NCBI GenBank assembly: GCA_964016985.1
Contig: OZ024835.1
Coordinates: 59,554,714-59,618,713 of the forward strand
Reading direction: 5' to 3'
Length of the DNA: 64,000 nt
Source of the DNA: Anodontia alba
Taxonomy: Eukaryota > Mollusca > Bivalvia > Lucinida > Lucinidae
In this document: in pieces, positions 55,791 through 64,000 of the stretch
Numbering within the stretch: the first letter of the stretch is position 1
How the letters are laid out: each line of letters opens with the position of its first letter
Program-made: the position numbers and the translations under genes
The notes under the pieces: model-generated
Seen by the model: only the letters and a program-made list of their open reading frames with translations
What the model was told of the DNA's origin: nothing
The model's database searches: none

Positions 55791-56095
55791 CAACACACCA
55801 ACAAACCAACAGAAAAACAAGCCAACAGACCGACAGACCAACAGGCTTATAATAGATAGCGACACCAACAGCTAAACATAAAACACACCAAAGTAGCAAA
55901 CCAACTAACTAACCAACCGCCAAGGCTACCAACAGATATACAGATCTATAAATAGACACAATAATCACATGAGTCAAGTTACCAACCAAACTTTGTTTAT
56001 ATAATACAATCAAGCAACAACTAATTAAAACTTTTTACACAATATAAACAAACATCCTATTAAAAATACAGGAGACATAAACAAACAATACAAAG

Positions 56096-56499
56096 ATGTT
56101 ATCATTCATAGAAGACACACGGTATATATCTCACTGCGTAATAAAAGAATACAGAGTATATTTAAACAGCAGACTTCTACTATTAGTAAGTGGAATAAAA
56201 TTCATAGAAGAGGCAAATTATATCTGGTCAAACAGACATCTTCTTCCAAGCACATATAAAGGTAAGTGATACCTATTTACAATTTTCTATTTCATTTGCA
56301 CACTACACACTACAAACCACACAAGAAAACACTACCCACACATACACAAAACATAGTAAGTAGTAGTGGTCATGGTACCCATAAGACTATAGAAACACTC
56401 CACAATTTCTATCCTTCAGAAGATGACATACCACGCACTAATAATAGACAACCTATCGTCCCAGATAACAACAAACACGATCTCACCAAAAGTTCGTGA
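56096..56499 (+). CDS. Possible small two-exon gene, unrecognised product
   Basis: ATG 56096 follows an in-frame TAA. Exon A (56096-56261, 55 codons plus one base) encodes MLSFIEDTRYISHCVIKEYR onward, including RLLLLVSGIKFIEEANYIW, and ends AAAG|GTAAGT, an ideal donor. A 95-nt intron would end at ACATAG (56356). Exon B (56357-56499) continues in phase as SSSGHGTHKTIETLHNFYPS, then EDDIPRTNNRQPIV, and TGA; total 102 residues. I recognise no domain. It sits in a strongly A/C-rich, G-poor tract unlike its surroundings, so it may be a piece of an unknown mobile element rather than a host gene. It could also be chance. Confidence 0.35.
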
Positions 56500-56573
56500 A
56501 AATTACGAGTCTGAACAGAACCACTTTACGATAAAAAGTTTACAATTCACTTAGTACTACAAACAAAACCAAC

Positions 56574-57059
56574 ATGGAAACATCACAAATCATCAGATCG
56601 AAATGTGATGCACCCCTCTCAACGCGTACAACCAACTTCCTTAACAGATTAAAGACTAAGTGAACGCAATAAAAATACTTAAACCAAGAAAAGTGTGCCA
56701 TCACCTACCACAATGGATATACCGATCATTCATGTTACCAATTCTACGGAATCCACCTACACAGTATGGTGAAACTTCACAGCAGTAAAAACACATACAG
56801 CAGAATGACAAATTCAGAACATTACTCAAATCAACCCCAAACACCAATCTACACAAAGAAGCTAAAAAAAAATCCAGAACTATTCCTCGATTACATGCTC
56901 CTTTTTAGGCACCAATAACATCAACATAAACACCAACGGTAACAAGCTTTTAGACTACATCAGAAAATCCTTCCAAGATAAACTTCCATGTCTCAAAAAC
57001 CTATTCACACATGAAGAAGAAACACCAATACACAACAAAACGCCAAACACAAACACCTA
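56574..57059 (+). pseudogene. Decayed reading frame in the A/C-rich tract
   Basis: From ATG 56574 one frame reads METSQIIRSKCDAPLSTRTT, then two stops (TGA 56661, TAA 56670), then in the same frame KYLNQEKCAITYHNGYTDHS and NTYSRMTNSEHYSNQPQTPI up to a run of nine A near 56870. Skipping one A continues QNYSSITCSFLGTNN, NGNKLLDYIRKSFQDKLPCL and KNLFTHEEETPIHN to TAG at 57057-57059. The text looks protein-like, but I do not recognise a family. The run of A could be a true frameshift or an assembly error. Confidence 0.35.
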
Positions 57060-57060
57060 G

Positions 57061-57819
57061 GAAATGAACTAAATTAGCTCTTATGTTTTCGTTCTAATCC
57101 TATTGTTGTATTTTTGTATGTGTTGTTTATAGATTTTGGGCAAGCTATAGACCTCCCTCCCTCCAGGGGGAATTTTGTACACTATGATTTTCTGAAACTA
57201 TATTGTATAAGAAACAAAATGACACATGTTAGCCACTGGCGATGGCGGCGTTTGCTTGTAACAGTCACGATACCAACTTTACCTTCAAAACAATAAAAAT
57301 AAGTTGGTTTAAATACTAAAGTATCCATATTCTTGCTTACGAGCATGCTATTTGCTATCAATGCATATGGTTTTACAGAGACAGGTATTTTTATATTTTG
57401 AGTTGTCAATGACTTTTTTTATAACTGTTATATACGTTACTAAAAGTCACAAACCTCATATATATGTTTTCTGTTTCTCATATATATGTCTTCTGTTTCT
57501 CATATATATGTTTTCTGTTTCTCATATGTGTTTCCTGATAAAACGTTTTGGACGGTTATGGCCAGTCAGTGACTAGAAACTAAATCTAATGCTATTTTAC
57601 AATAATCATAATTTGTCCTCGTTTGAACATGAAGAAATGCAAACAAACCAGCTTGACTTAGCAAATGACATAAGGAATGATAGTTACTTTAAAACGGCCT
57701 AAATTTCTTTTCTGGAAAATACTGCTACTACAAACTTCTTAACATTTTATGTGCTGTGTTTGCAACAAGTACAATGTTTTTTTAAGTATTATATTTAGTT
57801 TCATGCATTAAATACTTTG
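57061..57819. other. No gene recognised
   Basis: A short direct repeat TATATATGTTTTCTGTTTCTCA occurs three times (57460-57530). AATAAAAATAAG at about 57291 may be an old element 3' tail. Confidence 0.5.
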
Positions 57820-58098
57820 CATTACGAAAACACGCCTATTCAAATATACTGAAAATTTTACCACCAAATAATTGAAATTTTCAGATAAAAATTTTGATAT
57901 TTTTCACATTCCTGCTCAAAACATAGATTGTGGGTACTCGTTAGAACCGCCTCGGTGAGGCGGTTCTAACGAGTACCCACAATCTATGTTTTTTAGCAGA
58001 AATAAGTAAAATAATGTATACCCCTGTAAGCCCCAGTTTTATTATATAAAAGTGGGGTTTAAGGGGGGTCAGCTTTATATAGGCATGTTTTCGTGATG
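57820..58098 (+). mobile_element. CATTACG-family element, copy 26
   Basis: CATTACGAAAACACGCCTAT to ...GGCATGTTTTCGTGATG, full hairpin (CGCCTCGGTGAGGCGG). Confidence 0.95.
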
Positions 58099-58586
58099 AA
58101 TAAATGTTTTATACACTTCTTAATGTTACATACGTTACTATTTGAATGATACTTAATCTACATTGTATAAATTGCTGTTGATACTTTGTACATAAAGATG
58201 AAGGGAAATCCGCTCTATAATTCTTTTAATTACAAACATAGTAAATTATTTCTCAGACACCTTAATAGTTTGGTGAATTAAGTGAAAGAAGACCCTCTGC
58301 TGGTGTAGCTGACTGATAATTGTAATTTTATAATAGTAAACTGTACCCTATAACAAATACAGAAACTGATACGATTAGTTATGTCTCTGGACATTATATG
58401 GCTTACGGTAGAATCTAAATTAGATTCAGCTGCCAAGAAACTATAATGAGATATAAAAAAAAAATTCTTCGGTCCCTACCATTGATATATAATTTATTAC
58501 TATATCATTTTGAGGCCAAGATATGATAAGGTATTTTATTGTCACCTTTTATTTCCATTGCAAGAATTCCATTTTTTCAGAAATGG
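58099..58586. other. No gene recognised
   Basis: A/T-rich sequence without repeats or credible frames. Confidence 0.55.
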
Positions 58587-59282
58587 CAATAAATTGCACA
58601 AAAAGCAGTGCGCACGTTATTAACAGCCGTGCATTAATCGGCGAAAAGCCGTGTATTAACAAGGCAATTCACGCGCGCGCTGTTAATGCACGGCTACGCA
58701 AATTTTAATATGATCGTACCGGGGCCACAGATTTGCAGTGCCGCACGTTATTAACAGCCGTGCATGGACCGGCGAAAAGCCGTGTATTAACAAGGCAATT
58801 CACGCGCTGTTAATGCACGGCTATGCAACTTTCAATATGATCGTACCGGGGCCACAGATTTGCAGTGCCGTACGTTATTAACAGCCGTGCATGAACCGGC
58901 GAAAAGCCATGTATTAACAAGGCAATTCACGCGCTGTTAATGCACGGCTACGCAGCTTTCAATATGATCATACCGGGGCCACAGATCTGCTGCCGTTACG
59001 AGATGTGTACTGCCCGGCCCTAGAACGAGCATAGTCCGTGGAAATTACGTTCGCGAGACATTTGTGAAAAGGCAAAACAAAATTGTGCAAGAAATAACGA
59101 GAAATACATTAAAGGTTCTCAGTTTTGATGCAATAATAGCGATCAAATATGGTTTTTCAATGCATTGATATTCGCCAGGTTCCTTGGGAGGTGTTGAAAA
59201 CCGCGGCCTTGTGCCTCGGTTTTCAACACCTCCCATGGAACCTGGCGAATGTTAATGCAGGAAAAACCATGTTTGATCCCTA
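58587..59282. mobile_element. CCGTGCAT element, triplicated-module version
   Basis: The 127-131-bp module TTAACAGCCGTGCAT ... GTACCGGGGCCACAGATTTG occurs three times (about 58604, 58735, 58862). It is followed by the same middle and palindrome as at 53 kb (59143-59278, CATTGATATTCGCCAGGTTC / CCTGGCGAATGTTAATG). Confidence 0.82.
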
Positions 59283-59916
59283 TATTGTTATTCATCATAG
59301 GATGTGGCACGAGAAACCATGCAATCCATAAAGTTTTAACGGACAACTTACCATATAACAATCATAAAGTTTTAACAAAAAAGAACTACTTCATATATTC
59401 AGAGTTCGGGTGAATTCCACATTACACTACTTTGTATTCTAAAAAAAACTGTTACTATATGGTGTCATACACATATAAACTGTAAGCAAACATTGCCCCT
59501 GGGACGACGAAGTCCTCATATGCCCACCCGGCTGCGAACGCGAACTAACATGTAAAGTATTCACCAGGCTAATCTCATAAGGTTGGTTTTTGACGTTGCA
59601 TCCTGCTAATTCTCCGCGGGGCATACAATTTGCGGTACCTACACTTTCAGACAAATGTCATCACAATTTAGCACATTTTTCTCTGTCAAAAGCAAATTAA
59701 TGCTTGATTATCAAGAAAGTTAATTTTAGGTTCATTTTTGCCATATAGGTATTACTTCTGTATAAGACGAATCGAATTTTTGAGTTTCAGGCAAAACAGA
59801 CGTAGAGCTTCAAAGAAGCCACAACGTTAGAAATTTGCCATGATTGCAAATGCGTTCAGCCACATTATAGAATATTACTAGTTATTCAGCAGACTGCGCA
59901 CAACACGCTTATTACT
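59283..59916. other. No gene recognised
   Basis: Nothing identified beyond a short repeat AAGTTTTAACGGACAACTTA / AAGTTTTAACAAAA near 59330-59380. Confidence 0.5.
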
Positions 59917-60462
59917 TAGTGTTGCAACTGATTATCGGTCATAATCGATCATCAGTCACTTTTGTCTCTTGTAACTGATGATCGGAAAGATTTTTTTATA
60001 GTCGACTAATCGAAAAGTTCTGTTTTCAGAAATATATTTTTCTCACGTTTTAATTTTATAGGCAAGTTATAATGAAATGAATTCAAAGCTGTCTATTTGG
60101 GTCATTCTAGATTTGTGGTCAATTAAAATGAAAGAAAAAATGATTAAATAGCCATAAATAAGTGAACCCAAAAGTACTGATATTTGTCTTATTTCTCCAT
60201 GAAAACATATGTTGTGAGTACTCATTAGAAGCGCCTTACAGAGGCGCTTCTAATGAGTACCCACAACATATGCTTTTAGGATGAAATAAGAAAAAATATT
60301 ATCTGAATACCCCTCTTATTGGTCTGGAGCAATAAATAAGTACCTGGAAGAGGGCTAAATTTAGAGTGAATATATTTTTTACAAGTCGATTACTAATCGA
60401 TGATCAGTCGGCTTTACAAAACCGATAATCGACGACGAAACTCTGGCCGATTCCCAACACTA
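59917..60462. mobile_element. hAT-like MITE (TAGTGTTG) with core A hairpin
   Basis: Left TAGTGTTGCAACTGATTATC, right CCGATTCCCAACACTA. The flanks TTATTACT (left) and ATATTACT (right, offset 2 nt) look like a decayed 8-bp duplication. The hairpin GTACTCATTAGAAGCGCC / GGCGCTTCTAATGAGTAC is at 60219-60261. Confidence 0.72.
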
Positions 60463-61113
60463 TAATATTACTGTAATTGATGGATACTTCCTGGTCACCT
60501 CCGTAGTGAAGAGGGGCTCGCTGCTTTAATTTTCTTTAGTTTCTGGCCTGTATACTGTCTGGTTTTTGCTCTTCCTCTTGGTGTCGTGACATGTAGTAGG
60601 CAATGTTCTGTGATTGTGACACTTCCTGGTCTTATTCTATACTGCGGATTTGGTTTTAGACTCAGATATTGACGATGTGAACTATATAAAAGTGTCGAAA
60701 ATGATCATTGCAAAGAGTAAAATAGAACAATCCGCTATAAATACGTGGAAAGATAAATTACCTGCAGATAGATACAGCGAAAGATAAATTAACGGAAGTC
60801 TTCGGGACATCGCAGTTCTTTACCGTACTTACCTAAAGGGCACTGGAAAAAGTCGGTTGTTTTTTGCAGTGAACTCTTTCAATATGACTTTCCATGGACA
60901 TATTTCTTGTTGCGTACTTGACCATAGTTGATAATATAAATATTTTCTTTGTCCTTTATGATTTATTGACCCTAATCTGGATTTTTTGTAAATTTATACC
61001 AGGGTATCTGATGAGGCCTAATTGGCCTAATTGGCCAAATGTAGCTAGTCTGGTCCAGAAAACTTGACACTTCCGTGCTCTAAATGGCCACTCCTTTCAG
61101 AATTTATTCATGT
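60463..61113. other. No gene; fragment of the 49.1 kb repeat
   Basis: 60486-60640 resembles the end of the 49.1-49.7 kb units (CTTCCTCTTGGTGTCGTG, TGTGATTGTGACACTTCCTG). Confidence 0.55.
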
Positions 61114-61117
61114 TTAA

Positions 61118-61322
61118 CCCTTGTCCTGCTGAACCCGGATATACCCTACCTTTACAAACAGTGTAGATCCAGATCAGTTGGCTTCTGAAGAAGCCAACTG
61201 ATCTGGATCTGCACTGTTTGCCATTCAGAATTTGAATTTGTATCAACAACCTAGATCAAGTAATCTGATTGGCTGAAAATTAGAAGTGGGCGTGGCATCT
61301 TAATTTATTCAGCAGGACAAGG
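61118..61322. mobile_element. PiggyBac-like MITE (TTAA) with core B hairpin, copy 2
   Basis: TTAA flanks (61114-61117, 61323-61326), perfect 16-bp ends CCCTTGTCCTGCTGAA / TTCAGCAGGACAAGGG. Hairpin AGTGTAGATCCAGATCAGTT / AACTGATCTGGATCTGCACT with tip GGCTTCTGAAGAAGCC. Confidence 0.88.
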
Positions 61323-61425
61323 GTTAATTTTCTATAAACATTCAATTTTGAGTAAACCCCTTTTCTGAAGGAATTTTGACATAAGCGTAACCCTAACAGC
61401 CCTGCACACCAAAACAGGCACACGT

Positions 61426-61595
61426 GTAAACAGTGTAGATCCAGATGAGATGGCTCGTAACGAGCAACCTCAACAGGATCTACAGTGTTTGCCATTGTGT
61501 TTGGTTTTTGACTGACCCTTAGTTGCAACAGTGGACATGTCTAACTGAAATAGACGGAACAAGTCATCTCCGAAACTCAGGGATGAAAGGGTTAA
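61426..61595. repeat. Core B hairpin and a possible degraded TTAA element end
   Basis: AGTGTAGATCCAGATGAGAT pairs imperfectly with AACCTCAACAGGATCTACAG. An end CTCAGGGATGAAAGGGTTAA lies at 61577-61595; no clear partner on the left. Confidence 0.55.
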
Positions 61596-62097
61596 AAAAT
61601 CAGTCAGCATGACTAGCTTGTGAAATGTTGAACGGCAGTCAATACAGTTCTTGATTTGTATGTCTGAATACGAAGGTTTATACTCTAACAGTACAGACAG
61701 TCCAATCAGTGGCAACTGTACTGACCTTAAACAATGGGCCACATTTTTGTTAATTCCTTCCTGTACTTGTACTCAACTTTTTTACTTCCTATTGTTGCGA
61801 CTCAAACTGCTTGATAAATGGTTAAGAGAGTACACTCTGATCAGACGCGACGTCTGATCTGTAATTGCTGAGGCCTGTTTGTCCGACTGTTAAGGTTAAA
61901 TATGATACACCAGGCGCTAGATAAATGCTATGCACCAAGCGCTAGATAAATACTATGTCATCACGACCTAAATCTTTCACACAATTATGATATCAATCAT
62001 ATGTTGACCCTTCCCGCTCGTTTTCATTAATATCGACAGTCTCCGGTATATATTATTTCGCTAATAGTGATGTCCAGCAGACGAAGATATATCATGG

Positions 62098-62576
62098 TAA
62101 GGCTGGCTAACACTCATATTAACACACATTTTAGAGCTGAAAAGATAATCGATTATTAGTGCTGCCATCTCGACCGATAATCGATTTGTAAACGCTGAAG
62201 ATTTGGTCATAATTTTATCCTTTCTGAGCATGACCCTTCCTTATGTTATACTTTATTATTGTATGTATTTGGTCGGACAGGCCTGAGCAGACAGTGCAGA
62301 CCCAGATGAGACGCCGCAAATGCGGCGTCTCATCACGGTCTACACTGTTTGCCACTCATCCAGCTATTTTGGACACAACAGTGGGTACTAAAATGTATTT
62401 GTTCACATTTTAGATTAAGTATGATAAGGAGCTGAGGTGTCTGAATACTAAGGGTAAATACGGTTAAGTAACACAGAAATCAAATGATCGACTATTAGCA
62501 AATCTGTAATGATAAGCATTTTGTGGAATTTATCTATCAGTTAATCGATTATCCGATCAATTGTGCTAGCCTTCTA
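62098..62576. mobile_element. GGCTRGC element with core B hairpin
   Basis: Left TAAGGCTGGCTAACACTCAT and right CAATTGTGCTAGCCTTCTA are imperfect inverted ends, with ATCGATTA-rich subterminal text on both sides. The hairpin AGTGCAGACCCAGATGAGAC / GTCTCATCACGGTCTACACT (tip GCCGCAAATGCGGC) is at 62292-62349. Confidence 0.65.
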
Positions 62577-62644
62577 TCATGGCTTATGACAAAGATTTGC
62601 AAATAACCTCACAGAGAATGCCTTGCTCAGACTGTTCAGTCATT

Positions 62645-62857
62645 CATTATGAAAACAAGCCCATTCAATATAATGGTACTTTTTTTATGGCTGCACAAAC
62701 GAAATTCAGATGAAAAAAAAATGTGAAATTTTTGTTAATTTTGCTCGAAACAGAAATTGTGGGTACTCGTTAGAACCGCCTCATGCAAACCCCCATTTTT
62801 TCTACATAAAAGTTGGGTTTGAGGGGGTCAAAATTACATAGACCTGTTGTCATGATG
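62645..62857 (+). mobile_element. CATTACG-family element, copy 27
   Basis: CATTATGAAAACAAGCCCAT to ...GACCTGTTGTCATGATG. The right hairpin arm and adjoining block are deleted after CGCCTCATG. Confidence 0.85.
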
Positions 62858-63450
62858 CCTACACGGCAGAAGTGCACTTTTGAAATAATTAGCATCATTT
62901 GTGCATGTAGCAGATTTATAAGCTAATTTGGACCTACGCTGGTCGCATACTTTAGAAGAGCATTTTAGAAACAAGGTGTAAGTACTAGATTCTCTGTTTA
63001 TTGGACAACAGTGTATGAAAATGTGCATTGGCATGTCTTCTAATAATGCAATAACAGATCAAGAGAATTGTGACATTTACTTACGAAAGACCGGAAGTGT
63101 CTTTATATTTCTCACTTCAGGTTTTCTGGTTCTTCATATTTCTCACTTCCTACTTACAGCTTCCTGGTTGATTGCTTTTCGTAACCCATTTATGTCGAGT
63201 GGATTATTCTTCCACAATGCATTGGACAGGTCTATTTCCAGTAGCAGGGGGTTTTGTTAGGTTTTACCATATTATGTTTTATAGATATTTGTGTGGTTGA
63301 AGCAGACAGTGCAGACTCTGATCATACGCTACAGAACGCATGTGATCTGGGTTTGCAGTGTCTGCTTAAAATCCTCTTTTGGGTCTTAAGCCTTAAATGG
63401 GTTAACGCTTGCCTTTAAATGCTATAAGGACATAAAATGTAAATCCACGT
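62858..63450. other. No gene; core B hairpin
   Basis: Hairpin 63303-63366 (GCAGACAGTGCAGACTCTGA / TCTGGGTTTGCAGTGTCTGC). AAATGGGTTAAC at 63395 resembles a TTAA element end. Confidence 0.6.
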
Positions 63451-63729
63451 CATTTCGAAAACCCGCCTATTCAAATATACTGAAAATTTTACCACTAAAA
63501 AATGAAAATTTTCAGATAAAAAATTCTGATATTTTTCATATTTCTGCTCAAAACATAAATTGTGGGTACTCGTTAGAACCGCCTCAACGAGGCGGTTCTA
63601 ACGAGTACCCACAATCTACGGTTTTGAACAGAAATAAAAGAAATGATGTATACCCCTGTAAACCCCAGTTTTACTATATAAAAGTGGGGTTTAAGGGGCT
63701 CAAAATTATATAGGCGTGTTTTCGTGATG
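63451..63729 (+). mobile_element. CATTACG-family element, copy 28
   Basis: CATTTCGAAAACCCGCCTAT to ...GGCGTGTTTTCGTGATG, full hairpin (CGCCTCAACGAGGCGG). Confidence 0.93.
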
Positions 63730-64000
63730 TGCACTTCGTTGATCAAGGTCGTATTTGTTTTAATTAACGCTAAGAACGCTAGGTAAAATATTCAGCAGAC
63801 ATTTGTATTTTTTCTTTGCTTATTAACTCAGAAAATAGGTTAAATCTTACTTTTCATGCAAATTGTCTACAATGCAAAGGCCTGTCAACTAGGAAAAGTA
63901 ATGAACATATCATCAAATTGTCGTCTGCCGAATTAGCCCAAAGTGTTGTTAAGGCACAGCCGCATGAGTATAATATTGTGGGCGGATTCAGACGACACTG
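63730..64000. repeat. Dispersed repeat related to 4240-4440, runs off the window
   Basis: AACGCTAGGTAAAATATTCA, CTTTTCATGCAAATTGTCTA and GTCGTCTGCCGAATTAGCCC match the 4.2 kb tract in order. Confidence 0.5.

Larger units (their letters stand above)
55780..57060. other. A/C-rich, G-poor tract with strand skew
   Basis: The + strand is markedly rich in A and C over about 1.3 kb (for example repeated CCAACA and ACACAA words at 55780-55920), whereas both flanks are A/T-rich without that skew. It contains the two candidate coding pieces described separately. After 57060 the skew ends abruptly. No terminal repeats were found. Confidence 0.55.

Overview
This is eukaryotic nuclear DNA from an animal, most likely a bivalve mollusc. 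That placement is an inference from large repeat-filled introns, mariner, Tc1, CR1-like and endonuclease-RT LINE remnants, and dispersed repeats that I recall as typical of bivalves (for example the tract opening GAGGCCCGTGGACCAGAATC at 54721). There is no prokaryotic gene organisation.

One host gene can be assembled with confidence. It is a + strand calmodulin-like gene of five coding exons (16922-17195, 21488-21631, 33265-33363, 34427-34573, 37098-37135). It encodes 233 residues: a lysine-rich N-terminal region of about 90 residues followed by four canonical EF-hand loops. Every splice junction is phase 1 and the joined frame is open. A possible exon at 4472-4589 could supply an alternative N-terminus. 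The introns carry most of the mobile DNA: intron 2 (11.6 kb) holds a mariner pseudogene inside a TA microsatellite, a CR1-like LINE with a single in-frame stop, an antisense LINE tail and an ORF1p-like scrap.

Downstream of the gene (37.2-64 kb) I see remnants only: a Tc1-like transposase pseudogene (about 37395-38160), a second, unrelated mariner (45379-46649), a 5'-truncated endonuclease-RT LINE with a C-terminal zinc finger (about 47470-48980), a tRNA-Ile-like SINE head (50274-50351), and an odd A/C-rich tract (55780-57060) with a possible small spliced ORF and a decayed reading frame.

The dominant signal is short non-autonomous elements. One family, called CATTACG here, has 28 copies in 64 kb (about 7.2 kb, 11% of the window). 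Its ends are unequal but related (CATTACG and CGTGATG), and it carries a central hairpin of roughly 100 bp. Nested insertions show it lands with no or almost no target-site duplication. Its hairpin core recurs in elements with quite different ends (pogo-like TA, hAT-like, and a CTCGTTACAACGAC family). A second hairpin core (GTGTAGACCCAGATCAGACG) is likewise shared by TTAA-flanked, GGGTCGCG and GGCTRGC elements. This modular sharing of palindromic cores is the most unusual feature of the window.
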